This document shows, piece by piece, positions 44,475 through 52,849 of a stretch of DNA of 64,000 bases. The position numbers and the translations under genes were made by a program. Numbering within the stretch: the stretch's first letter is position 1; the number at the start of each line of letters is the position of its first letter. The notes under the pieces are model-generated. The model saw only the letters and a list, made by a program, of their open reading frames with translations. It was not told the origin of the DNA and did no database searches. The stretch is from Bacteroidetes bacterium GWF2_35_48 (GTDB taxonomy: Bacteria > Bacteroidota > Bacteroidia > Bacteroidales > GWF2-35-48): contig MEOG01000088.1 of assembly GCA_001769125.1 (NCBI GenBank), positions 1 to 64,000 on the forward strand, written 5' to 3'.

Positions 44475-44547
44475 GCGAGAGTAGCTCAGTTGGCAGAGCA
44501 TTAGCTTCCCAAGCTAAGGGTCGCGGGTTCGAATCCCGTTTCTCGCT
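44475..44547 (+). tRNA. tRNA-Gly (anticodon CCC), attR
   Basis: A full cloverleaf of 73 nt without encoded CCA: acceptor gcgagag/ttctcgc (one G-U pair), D-arm gctc/gagc, anticodon stem ttagc/gctaa with loop ttcccaa (anticodon CCC, reading GGG), T-arm gcggg-ttcgaat-cccgt and discriminator U. The first 41 nt derive from the island and the rest from the host. The upstream bases belong to the island; the nearest -7-like box is TAAATTTT at 44446-44453, so promoter strength may differ from the original. Confidence 0.95.
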
Positions 44548-44706
44548 CGCATCAGAAAGCATCAAATTGCTCTCAAAAGCCCCTGAAAATAGACATTTAG
44601 GTTTTTTTTGTTTAGAACCTTCTTATAAATAATTTAGCATTTTGAATCTCATTGTATTTCATTTTTAGTACATTTGTTTTTTATAAACAAGTCCGTAATA
44701 AACAAT

Positions 44707-44996
44707 ACGGCACAACTTTATAAATACATCAGAAAACTCAGGGAACAAAAAAAATACTGCAACGCCAGCTTGCAGCCCTATTAGAAACCGATACAGCTTT
44801 TATTAGCAAACTCGAAAAAGGCAATAAAAAAGCCTTCAGGGAACAGGTATTGAAATTAGCCGATTATTTTAATATTGATAAAGACGAATTGCTTACCCTT
44901 TGGTTAGGCGAAAAAATTTATGATGTAATAAAAGATGAAAGCGTTACTCAAAAAGCTCTGAAAATTGCAGAAAAACGAATTAAAAATCATAAATAA
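44707..44996 (+). pseudogene. Broken XRE regulator, homologue of the island controller
   Basis: The translated product matches the regulator at 19579 throughout: KYIRKLREQKK, then after one frameshift ILQRQLAALLETDTAFISKLEKGNKKAFREQVLKLADYFNIDKDELLTLWLGEKIYDVIKDESVTQKALKIAEKRIK. The start codon position reads ACG, and an 8-A run lacks one A, shifting frame after codon 16. It overlaps the end of the convergent OmpA gene by 17 bp. It lies outside attR, so it is probably left from an older related island. Between 44548 and 44706 the DNA resembles the island left end. Confidence 0.75.
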
Positions 44997-47100
44997 CCTT
45001 GCTGTATTTTTCTTTTAAAGAACCCAAAATTTTAAATTCTGTTCTGCGGTTTTTTGCTCTTCCATCCGGATTATCTGAGCCATCGTGATTTTCGTTTTGC
45101 GCTATAGGATTTGTTTCGCCGTATCCTTTCGCAACAAGCCGTTCGCGGGAAATACCTTTTTTTATTAAATAGTTTACTACACTTTCTGCCCTTTTTTGTG
45201 AGAGTTTGATGTTGTAATCGTCATTCCCTTTGCTGTCGGTGTGCGAGCTTATTTCAACAATAATTTCAGGGAGTTTGGTCATCAGAAAAAACAGGGTTGT
45301 ATCAATTCTTATTTGAGATTCTGGAGTCAGATGCGCTTTGTCAAAAGGATAATAAATATTTTTTATAACAATGGGTTCTTTGGGAATATCCATAAGCTCT
45401 ACAGGTTTTAATCTGAGAGTATCTGATTTAACTATATCTTTAGTTGAAACAGGAATTTCGCGAGAAAAAAAACCGGTAGTATCGAATGTCAGCAGGTACT
45501 CTTTTTCCGGTTCTAGCTTGAACAAAAATTCTCCGTTCCCATCTGTTTTTTCTTTTTTTACAAGAAAGCGTTCCTTGGTTTCTTTATCAACTAAAAACAC
45601 AGAAACCAGCACATTTTTCAATCGTAATTTTTTAGGAGGCCAGCCGCGTAGGGTATCTTTCATTTCTTTATCATTCAGCAAACCGTAAATGATATTGCTA
45701 TCAACAGCGAGCACTTCTCCTTTAACATGTATATTGATATATTCTGTCCAACTGTAGGTATAAATATCATCACAGCAGGTTTCGTTGCGTAACGCCACGC
45801 TTCCTTTTCTGTTTGAAACAAAAAACCCTTCTTCCCTTTTTTTACTTATGCTGTAATAGATATCATCCGCGCAGGAATTAACGGGAGCGCCAATGTTTTC
45901 TGGCTTTGACCATTGTTTCATTTCACCGGTTGTTCTGAAAATATCCATTCCTCCAAGACCGGGCAGCCGATTGGAACTGAAATATAAGCTTCTTGTTTCA
46001 TAATCAAAATAGGGAGTCATTTCATTGCCGGGCGTATTAATAATTCCCCCGCAATTTTTTACAGTTTTGAAAATATCTTTTCTAATATCGTATTCCACAT
46101 ACCAGAGATCCAGTCCGCCTTTTCCTTCTTTTCTGTCAGAAATAAAATATAAAATTTCATTGTTGTTTTTAGAATTGAGACCTAAGGCCGGCTGTGTGGA
46201 AGTGTATCCGAAAATATTCACAGGAGATTCCAGCTTCACAGGCTGTTCCCATATATTCTTATTTTTTTTACTCATGAAAATTGCGCAGATAAGCTTTCCT
46301 CGATGATTGTCGTTGCAGCGTGTATAATAAAACCTATTTCCGTCGAGTGAAAAAACGCCGTTTCCCACGTTTACATTTTTATCGTTAAAAGGGAAGGGGA
46401 TGTCGTAGCCTCCAATCCATTGCCCTCTCTTCTTAATTGCCTTATAAAATTCGCGTACCGGAATCTGAATATAACCCTTTTCATCGGTATAATATTTAAC
46501 AGAGTCTGATTTCAGGGACGCATACATAAACGTGTTTTCATCAATAGATACAGGAGATAATTCAATGTGTGCCTTGTTAATACTCGTGTCGGGATGCAAT
46601 ACTTTGAGCTTTCCCGCTTTATTGGATTGTTTTTCTGCAAACAAAATTCCCTCCAGTTCGTTCGTTACTTTTGCTGCAAAGATTTTATCTTTTTTCATAA
46701 AATTTTTGTCGTTATAAAATTTTTGTAAAAAGAATTTTGCTTCATCGTAACGGCAATCCATTTTAAGCATAACAGCATGATGAAAAAGCGCTTGTTTGAA
46801 CTTAATGGAATCAGTTTTATAAACATCAAGATAAAGTTTTCCGGCTTTAATATAGTCTCTTGATTTTTCATAAAGATTTGCAAGGGTGAAAAGCGCTTTT
46901 ACGTCTTTTGGTTTTTTCTCACAATAGCTTTCAAAATAATCGAGTGCAAGAAAAATATCTCCATTGCGCAGCGCGGCATTTCCATAATATTTTAAACGCC
47001 ATGGGCTGATGTCGGAAAAATCGGGTGATTGGGCGGGAGAGGAAATAGATAAAAGAAGAAAGGCAAAAATAAAGAGGAGGAGATTGTAGAATCGCTCCAT
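44980..47100 (-). CDS. T9SS-associated OmpA-family protein with TPR and PD40 repeats
   Basis: About 706 aa from the ATG at 47100. Signal peptide (MERFYNLLLFIFAFLLLSISSPAQS), TPR-like repeats (about 35-170), a WD40/PD40-type propeller (about 190-440: SPVSIDENTFMYASL, FSLDGNRFYYTRC, LYFSSNRLPGLGGMDIFRT), a carboxypeptidase-regulatory-like segment, and a C-terminal OmpA domain (about 590-700: YYPFDKAHLTPESQIRIDTTLFFL...ISSHTDSKGNDDYNIKLSQKRAESVVNYLIKKGI). This architecture matches PorE-like proteins tied to PorP. A longer start at 47172 would lie in a palindromic repeat. It follows the porP-like gene. Confidence 0.82.
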   Translation of the reverse strand: MERFYNLLLFIFAFLLLSISSPAQSPDFSDISPWRLKYYGNAALRNGDIFLALDYFESYCEKKPKDVKALFTLANLYEKSRDYIKAGKLYLDVYKTDSIKFKQALFHHAVMLKMDCRYDEAKFFLQKFYNDKNFMKKDKIFAAKVTNELEGILFAEKQSNKAGKLKVLHPDTSINKAHIELSPVSIDENTFMYASLKSDSVKYYTDEKGYIQIPVREFYKAIKKRGQWIGGYDIPFPFNDKNVNVGNGVFSLDGNRFYYTRCNDNHRGKLICAIFMSKKNKNIWEQPVKLESPVNIFGYTSTQPALGLNSKNNNEILYFISDRKEGKGGLDLWYVEYDIRKDIFKTVKNCGGIINTPGNEMTPYFDYETRSLYFSSNRLPGLGGMDIFRTTGEMKQWSKPENIGAPVNSCADDIYYSISKKREEGFFVSNRKGSVALRNETCCDDIYTYSWTEYINIHVKGEVLAVDSNIIYGLLNDKEMKDTLRGWPPKKLRLKNVLVSVFLVDKETKERFLVKKEKTDGNGEFLFKLEPEKEYLLTFDTTGFFSREIPVSTKDIVKSDTLRLKPVELMDIPKEPIVIKNIYYPFDKAHLTPESQIRIDTTLFFLMTKLPEIIVEISSHTDSKGNDDYNIKLSQKRAESVVNYLIKKGISRERLVAKGYGETNPIAQNENHDGSDNPDGRAKNRRTEFKILGSLKEKYSKVIYDF

Positions 47101-47140
47101 ACTTCGGCTTCGCTCAGCACAGGTGGAGCGATTGTACAAT
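47083..47140. repeat. 58-bp dispersed palindromic repeat, copy 1
   Basis: A hairpin-forming sequence with atcgctcca/tggagcgat arms and a cttcggcttcgctcagcac centre. An inverted copy lies at 59980-60037 (56 of 58 bases the same). This copy contains the ATG and first codons (MERFYN) of the OmpA-family gene. Confidence 0.85.
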
Positions 47141-47158
47141 TTAGAATGCAATATGTAT

Positions 47159-48160
47159 TTATAATCGTTCACAGGGAATAGTTTTGTTTTTCAAAGCCGG
47201 AATTCCTGTAATATAGATAATGGAAATTTCAAATGCTCCTCTATTGTGTGTTGCAGTTTCGAGTGCAGACATATTTATGTCGTAGCTGATGCCGATTTCG
47301 AGATTAATAAATTTAATTCCTGCAATAAAAGCAATGGCATCGTAATTTCTTTTAACACCATCTCGAAAAAGACTTCCTGCAAAAATATAATTTGCATTCA
47401 GATGATTTCCCGGAAGCATAAATCCCAGATTGCTCCCTGCCATCAATGTGTTTGCTTTCTGATGCTGCATCATTATAATGTTTGGCCAAATAAAAATTTT
47501 CGGATGAATAAAAAATTTAGCTCCGCCATGTGCAACATTGCGCAGGGGTAATTTATTACTACCGGGCAAAAAAGTCTCGCGGGGCTGCGTCAGATGAAAG
47601 AGTGCGTACCCGATTTCAACTTCTGTTTTTTCTTTTTTCCATGTCCATAAAGCGCCTGCATTGAAATCCGGATAAAATAAATTTTGATCAAGATTCGCTT
47701 CACTGTTATTCAAGCCTGAATTAAAATATCCGGTACTCATATCAAACTGCTGGGGAAATGTCAGTTGATTCAATGGATAGCTTTTCATAACAAGTCCTCC
47801 CTGTAATCCGATATGTAGTTTTGTCGAACCAATTTTTACAGGCAAAGAAGCGGAGATATAAAATTTATTTACAGCGAGTATTCCCGCGGACTGATCATGA
47901 ATAGCAATTACGCCCAAGCTTAGTGGTTGTTCACTTTCTGTAATGTGTTTGTCTGCGCCAATCGTAACAGTGTTATAAGGAACAGGAATGGCTTTCCACT
48001 GCTTGCGTATGTTATTCATGATGCGCAGATTTCCTTCAAAATGACCGGTAGAAGCGGGATTTAGTGTTAGAGGAGAAGCATAGAATTGAGTAAAGTGAAT
48101 ATCCTGCGCATGGCACAGCGTATAGATTGTTATTAATACTATTAACGTAAAAAATTTCAT
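47159..48160 (-). CDS. PorP/SprF-family outer-membrane protein
   Basis: 333 aa. Signal peptide (MKFFTLIVLITIYTLCHAQ) then the family opening DIHFTQFYASPLTLNPASTGHFEGNLRIMNNIRKQWKAIPVPYNTVTIGADKHI, followed by a beta-barrel. PorP/SprF proteins anchor partner proteins of the type IX secretion and gliding machinery and receive type B sorting-domain cargo. Its operon partner is the OmpA/TPR protein downstream. No SprB-like giant adhesin is in the window. Confidence 0.88.
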   Translation of the reverse strand: MKFFTLIVLITIYTLCHAQDIHFTQFYASPLTLNPASTGHFEGNLRIMNNIRKQWKAIPVPYNTVTIGADKHITESEQPLSLGVIAIHDQSAGILAVNKFYISASLPVKIGSTKLHIGLQGGLVMKSYPLNQLTFPQQFDMSTGYFNSGLNNSEANLDQNLFYPDFNAGALWTWKKEKTEVEIGYALFHLTQPRETFLPGSNKLPLRNVAHGGAKFFIHPKIFIWPNIIMMQHQKANTLMAGSNLGFMLPGNHLNANYIFAGSLFRDGVKRNYDAIAFIAGIKFINLEIGISYDINMSALETATHNRGAFEISIIYITGIPALKNKTIPCERL

Positions 48161-48192
48161 CTGTGAAATAAACTGCTAAAATAATGAATTTT

Positions 48193-49356
48193 TTATCCCC
48201 ATATTCCGGAAATTTTTTCTCCGCAAGACGTACATTTGTTTTCTTTAATATTATTCAGGCTGATTTTATATCCTTTGCGTTCAATAATTTTTTTCTTGCA
48301 TTTCGGACAAAAAGTATTTTCCGCTTCATTTCCGGGAACATTGCCAATATATACGTATTTTATTCCTGCTTTTAATGCAATTTCCTTTGCTTTTTCAAGA
48401 GTAGCAACGGGTGTAATTGGAAGATGTGTTAGTTTATAAAGAGGAACAAATTTGCTGAAATGAAGCGGATATTCATGAAGATTATTTTTATACAACCAAT
48501 CACACATTTTTTTTATCATATCCGGTTTATCTGTCCAGCTTGGGATAATAAGGTTCGTAATTTCAAGCCATACTTTTTCTTCTTTTAAAATTTTCAATGT
48601 ATTTAATATTGGCTGTAGCGTTCCTCCGTTTAATTTTTTATACGTATCATCATCAAAAGCTTTCAGATTTATGTTCGCTGCATCAAGATATTTAGCAATA
48701 TCTCTCAATGGCTTTTCATTAATATAGCCATTTGAAATAAAAACATTTTTAATTCCTTTTTCATGCGCCAGCTTTGCAGTTTCATAAACATATTCATAAA
48801 ATGCAATCGGCTCTGCATACGTGTAGGCAATGCTTTTACAATTATTAGCAAGCGCTTCAGATACTACTTTTGCAGGAGGAAGATTGTAATTGCGTGTTTC
48901 CTTTGGAGAAACCTGTGAAATGTCCCAGTTCTGGCAATTCAGGCAGGTAAGGTTGCAGCCCGCTGTCGCAATTGAAAAAGCTCTCGATGCAGGATAAAAA
49001 TGATATAATGGTTTTTTCTCAATTGGGTCAGAATTTATGGCGCAGGGATTTCCAAAAGCCATGGTATAAAGTTTTCCTACTTTATTAAAACGGGTTCTGC
49101 ATAATCCTGTTTTGCCCTCTTTAAGAATACATAAATTAGGACATAATTCACATTGTACACCATTAGCCACAACCTTATAATGCATGGCTTCTCTTGTGTT
49201 TTTATCTGTATTCGTAGATGAAGAAAAAGTATCCATAGAAGAAGGGTTTGTTGATAAAATATTTCCGGATAATTTGTTGCCCAAAATAATTCCCGTTATT
49301 CCCAAAAAGCTTTTTTTCAGGAATGCTCGCTTATTGATATGTTTTTTTTCAGACAT
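48193..49356 (-). CDS. amrS: AmmeMemoRadiSam radical SAM enzyme
   Basis: 387 aa. A twin-arginine-like N-terminus (KRAFLKKSFLGITGIILGN), then Cys-rich GVQCELCPNLCILKEGKTGLC and the radical SAM cluster ligands C134-N-L-T-C138-L-N-C141. The C-terminus holds a zinc ribbon (FCPKCKKK...NKCTSCGEK). This is the pyruvate-formate-lyase-activase-like member of the AmmeMemoRadiSam trio, whose role is unsettled. The other two members are fused and encoded at 55051. It lies directly downstream of nothing recognisable on this strand. Confidence 0.85.
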   Translation of the reverse strand: MSEKKHINKRAFLKKSFLGITGIILGNKLSGNILSTNPSSMDTFSSSTNTDKNTREAMHYKVVANGVQCELCPNLCILKEGKTGLCRTRFNKVGKLYTMAFGNPCAINSDPIEKKPLYHFYPASRAFSIATAGCNLTCLNCQNWDISQVSPKETRNYNLPPAKVVSEALANNCKSIAYTYAEPIAFYEYVYETAKLAHEKGIKNVFISNGYINEKPLRDIAKYLDAANINLKAFDDDTYKKLNGGTLQPILNTLKILKEEKVWLEITNLIIPSWTDKPDMIKKMCDWLYKNNLHEYPLHFSKFVPLYKLTHLPITPVATLEKAKEIALKAGIKYVYIGNVPGNEAENTFCPKCKKKIIERKGYKISLNNIKENKCTSCGEKISGIWG

Positions 49357-49531
49357 AAATTTTATTTTACAAACATAGTAAATTTTCAGGGTTTTAACAG
49401 TTTGAAAAAATTCTACACCATGCGCAAAAATTTTGAAAATTCACCCAAAGCTACACAAATGTTCCTAAATTTATTTTTGATTTGTTTGCAAAAAAATGAA
49501 TAAACATCAAAATCTTGCTAAGAACTATATT

Positions 49532-50290
49532 AGCTCCGTAGGAGCGGTCTGTTTATAAAAACAAAATCGTTATGATTAATAAGCTCCGAGCGTTCTGTTG
49601 CTTTTAATAGAAAAGACATTACAGTTTGTACAGGGCGCACCTACGGAGCTTCCAAAAAAATTCATGTGATAATTTTCCATAAACAGTATGCTCCTACGGA
49701 GCAATATCGTATTCGTTCTTTTCCACAACGAATCACAGGGGGAGTGATCAAAAACAGAAAAATTTGTTTCGATGTATTTAGCTCCGTAGGAGCGCCCTGT
49801 GTATCGCAATTAATTTGCATTGATTTTAATAAGCTCCATTAGGAGCGCCCTGTTCCCCAAAGAAGAATTTATATACAAGTATTCGACCTGCCACAATTAA
49901 CAGGGCGCACCTACGGAGCTTCCAATTTTTTTTTAAAATGACAATTTCCATAAACAGTATGCTCCTACGGAGCAATTCGCAAACAAATTAGCTCGTTTCT
50001 GAATTAGCTCATGTTAGAAAACAAAAATCTAAGCATAATGCCGTATAATAAAAAAGAATGTGTTTTCCCATACTATCCCTATGTTTTGCGAATCTGCTAA
50101 ATTTCTATTAATTTTGCAGTGCAAACAAAAAATATGATTGATAATTAATAAGCATTCCTCTTTATTTAAAGCTCCGAGCGTCCTGTTTATAGCAAATTTA
50201 TTTGCGTTGATATTAATAAGCTCCATAGGAGTGCCCTGTTTATAAAAACAAAATAGTAATAATTAATAAGCTCCATTAGGAGCGCCCTGT
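49532..50290. repeat. REP-like repeat field
   Basis: About ten copies of an agctccgtaggagcgccctgt-type sequence in both orientations: near 49532, 49581 (short), 49630 (reverse), 49690 (core only), 49780, 49831, 49900 (reverse), 49957 (core only), 50170 (short), 50218 and 50268. Each contains a gctcc..ggagc stem. Spacing and mixed orientation resemble bacterial interspersed mosaic elements. The last copy ends 13 bp before a RAYT gene. No protein is called in 49357-50303. Confidence 0.8.
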
Positions 50291-50303
50291 AAAAATATTA
50301 GCC

Positions 50304-50765
50304 ATGCCAAACACCTATTCCCAAATGTACGCCCAAATTGTTTTTGCAACCAAAGGGCGTGAAATATCAATACCACAAAAACATAAAGAAGAATTGCATA
50401 AATACATAACCGGAATTGTAAGCAACCGGAAACAAAAATTATTAGCGATAAATGCAATGCCTGAGCATATTCATATTTTTATAGGGTTTAAACCTAATAT
50501 TTGCATTTCAGATTTAGTGCAGGATATTAAAACAGCAAGCTCATTATTTATTAAAGAAAAACAATGGATAAAGGGTCGGTTTTACTGGCAAGAGGGTTTT
50601 GGTTCATTTACCTATTCTCATTCTCAATTGACCAATGTTATTAATTACATCAATAATCAGGAACAGCATCACAAGCGAAAAACATTCAAAGAAGAATATT
50701 TAGAAATATTACAGAAATACGACATTGAATTCAACGATGCCTATTTGTTTGAATGGTACGAATAA
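50304..50765 (+). CDS. REP-associated tyrosine transposase (RAYT, IS200-like)
   Basis: 153 aa. Y1 HUH transposase: H55-I-H57 in MPEHIHIFIGF and likely catalytic Y115 in VINYINNQEQHHKRK, with FYWQEGFGSFTYS before it. RAYTs bind and process REP hairpins. The surrounding palindromic repeats are the obvious substrates. The frame is intact. Confidence 0.88.
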   Translation: MPNTYSQMYAQIVFATKGREISIPQKHKEELHKYITGIVSNRKQKLLAINAMPEHIHIFIGFKPNICISDLVQDIKTASSLFIKEKQWIKGRFYWQEGFGSFTYSHSQLTNVINYINNQEQHHKRKTFKEEYLEILQKYDIEFNDAYLFEWYE

Positions 50766-50785
50766 CATGGCGCTTATAATTAAAA

Positions 50786-51400
50786 ATGAAGTTTATCTAC
50801 ATCATATTATTGTTATTTATCCTGTGTTTTGACTGTAATTACGCAAATGCCCGCAACAAACTTGCACAATTACCAACATCCGACCCTGCTGTTGCCGATT
50901 TTATTACTTTAACCACCCTAATGATTGAGCTTGGCGAAAACAACAATACACTATTTGATCTCAATAATGAACAATTACAAGTAGTTTTAAATTTAGCTTC
51001 AAAATGTCCGTCTTCAATTGCAACTGCAAATGCACAGGCAATACTGACTTTATTATTTAATGCAGAATTTGATTTATGCGAAGATAATGTTGCCCGTTAT
51101 ATGAACCCTGAAACTGTTTCAGATTTTCTTGATATTGAAACCGATGATTGGTACTTAGGGAACAACTATCCAAACCCTTTTAAAGATGCAACAATTATTC
51201 CATACTATTTGCCAATTGGTTCAAAAGGGAAAATATCTATTTCTTGTATAAATGGTAATACACTATTATATTTTCCAATAGAAGAAGGATATAATACATT
51301 GCAAATTCAAAATGAAAAATTAAGTTCAGGGGTATATTTATATTGCATTGAAATAAATGGAATAAAGTTGCAATATAAAAGGATGACAATTGTTAAATAA
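50786..51400 (+). CDS. Secreted protein with T9SS type A sorting domain
   Basis: 204 aa. Signal peptide (FIYIILLLFILCFDCNYANA), a helical domain (about 30-115: DFITLTTLMIELGENN...LNLASKCPSSIATANAQAILTLLF) and a C-terminal sorting domain (about 125-204: LGNNYPNPFKDATIIPYYLPIGSKGKISISCINGN...LSSGVYLYCIEINGI) with the diagnostic NYPNPF. Export across the outer membrane by T9SS and C-terminal cleavage are expected. Confidence 0.8.
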   Translation: MKFIYIILLLFILCFDCNYANARNKLAQLPTSDPAVADFITLTTLMIELGENNNTLFDLNNEQLQVVLNLASKCPSSIATANAQAILTLLFNAEFDLCEDNVARYMNPETVSDFLDIETDDWYLGNNYPNPFKDATIIPYYLPIGSKGKISISCINGNTLLYFPIEEGYNTLQIQNEKLSSGVYLYCIEINGIKLQYKRMTIVK

Positions 51401-51418
51401 CTTTATACCCATTTAATC

Positions 51419-52780
51419 ATGAAAAAGGTTATTATATATATATTTATTATGTATTCGTTTACTTTATATTCACAGGAATGGCGTAATATACATCCATATC
51501 TAAATACTCCGAATGGCACTGTTTGTGTTATGGCATTACATAGTTTTAACGACCAACTATTTATTGGTGGTGCATATAAAAAAGCTGGGAATTTAATTGT
51601 CAATAGAATATCTATTTGGGATTCATTGATTTTTTATTCATTAAATAATGGCATAACTTTTGGCTCTGTAAATACTATTAATAATTACAATAATCTTTTA
51701 TATATTGGGGGGGACTACAGTGGAATAAATGGAAATTTAACACCTAATTATTTTGCGTCCTGGAATGGTATTGAACTAGATTCCGTAAGTACAAATGGTG
51801 AGGTGAATGGTCAGGTTTATTCCTTAAAGGTTTTTAATAACAAATTATTTATTGGCGGTAGGTTTCCAAGTGTAGGTGGTATTATATGCGGCAATATTGC
51901 GCAATGGGATGGTTCTACTATAGCAGATGTAGGTGGTGGTGTGAGTGGCGGAATAATGTATGTCAAAGCAATGGCAGTTTACAATAATGAACTTTATGTT
52001 GGAGGTAATTTCTATTCTGCAGGTGGACTGCCTGCATATTATATTGCCCGTTGGGATGGTTCTCAATGGCACGATGTGGGAGGTGGTTTTAATGATAGAG
52101 TAAATACTCTATTTGTAGATTCAATTGAAAATGTTTTATATGCGGGCGGGGGTTTTACTCTTGCAAATAATTCAATATCTGCAAATAGAATTGCAAAATG
52201 GGATGGAGCAAGTTGGAGTAGTTTAGAAAATAATTTTGGGAGTGAGATAAATGCTATTACAACTTATCGCGGTCAACTTTATGTTGGGGGTTATCATTAT
52301 AATGACTCAATTGCGCCGTTTTCAGGTATTGCAAAATGGGATGGGGTCAACTGGAATTCTCTCGGAAGTGGTGTTAATTGGGATGTTTATGCGTTAAGTG
52401 AGTATAAAGAAGAATTGTATGTAGGCGGGTCTTTCACCATCGCCGGTGGTGATTCTGCTTATGGTCTTGCAAAATGGTATATTCATCCTGATTCTGTTAA
52501 TGTTACTACAGAACTACAAGCCACTACAAATGAACAACAATTAAAAATTTATCCCAATCCGACAAATGGAAATATCACAATAGAATTCACTTTACCGGAA
52601 AAGCAAAAAGCCTTACTGAAAATATACAATTCCAAAGGAGAGCTTTTCAGAAAATTTATTGTTGCTGAAAATGAAAATCAGAAAAATATTGACACATCAA
52701 AATGGGCAAAGGGGGTTTATTATTGTGTGTTGGAGCAGAAAGAAAAAAGGTTTTCGCAGGTTAAATTTATTGTTGAATAA
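51419..52780 (+). CDS. Secreted beta-propeller protein with T9SS sorting domain
   Basis: 453 aa. Signal peptide (KVIIYIFIMYSFTLYSQ) then seven or more repeats of about 45 residues with the consensus LYxGGxFxxAGG...IAKWDGxxWxxLGxGV..V.AL, a propeller fold. The sorting domain (about 375-453) has LKIYPNPTNGNITIEF and ends KGVYYCVLEQKEKRFSQVKFIVE. It is 18 bp after the previous T9SS gene, so both are co-transcribed. Possibly an adhesin or surface enzyme scaffold. Confidence 0.82.
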   Translation: MKKVIIYIFIMYSFTLYSQEWRNIHPYLNTPNGTVCVMALHSFNDQLFIGGAYKKAGNLIVNRISIWDSLIFYSLNNGITFGSVNTINNYNNLLYIGGDYSGINGNLTPNYFASWNGIELDSVSTNGEVNGQVYSLKVFNNKLFIGGRFPSVGGIICGNIAQWDGSTIADVGGGVSGGIMYVKAMAVYNNELYVGGNFYSAGGLPAYYIARWDGSQWHDVGGGFNDRVNTLFVDSIENVLYAGGGFTLANNSISANRIAKWDGASWSSLENNFGSEINAITTYRGQLYVGGYHYNDSIAPFSGIAKWDGVNWNSLGSGVNWDVYALSEYKEELYVGGSFTIAGGDSAYGLAKWYIHPDSVNVTTELQATTNEQQLKIYPNPTNGNITIEFTLPEKQKALLKIYNSKGELFRKFIVAENENQKNIDTSKWAKGVYYCVLEQKEKRFSQVKFIVE

Positions 52781-52849
52781 AACAAGAAAGTATGAAACGA
52801 TTATTAGTATTGTAAAGTGTTTCATCTGAATTCACTAAAAAAAAAATCA

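Larger units (their letters stand above)
4791..44515 (+). mobile_element. 39.7-kb integrative island in tRNA-Gly(CCC)
   Basis: A 45-bp perfect direct repeat (4791-4835 and 44471-44515), the 5' half of a tRNA-Gly gene through the anticodon loop, bounds the element. An integrase gene lies just inside the left end, followed by an excisionase-like HTH and a VirE-N/VapE primase. Identical double ttaggcaca motifs occur near both ends. The left repeat is a dead half-tRNA and the right repeat completes the functional tRNA, so the element supplied a new 5' half and upstream region. I found no relaxase, coupling protein, conjugation or capsid genes. Cargo is efflux, restriction, SIR2-HerA, Argonaute and an ArsR cluster. 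Confidence 0.88.

Noticed and set aside
4791-44515. Integrative conjugative element
   Set aside because: No relaxase, coupling ATPase, mating-channel or topoisomerase gene was found in the interval.
44707-44996. Programmed frameshift in the XRE homologue
   Set aside because: The A-run could slip, but the start codon position is also lost (ACG), which favours simple decay.
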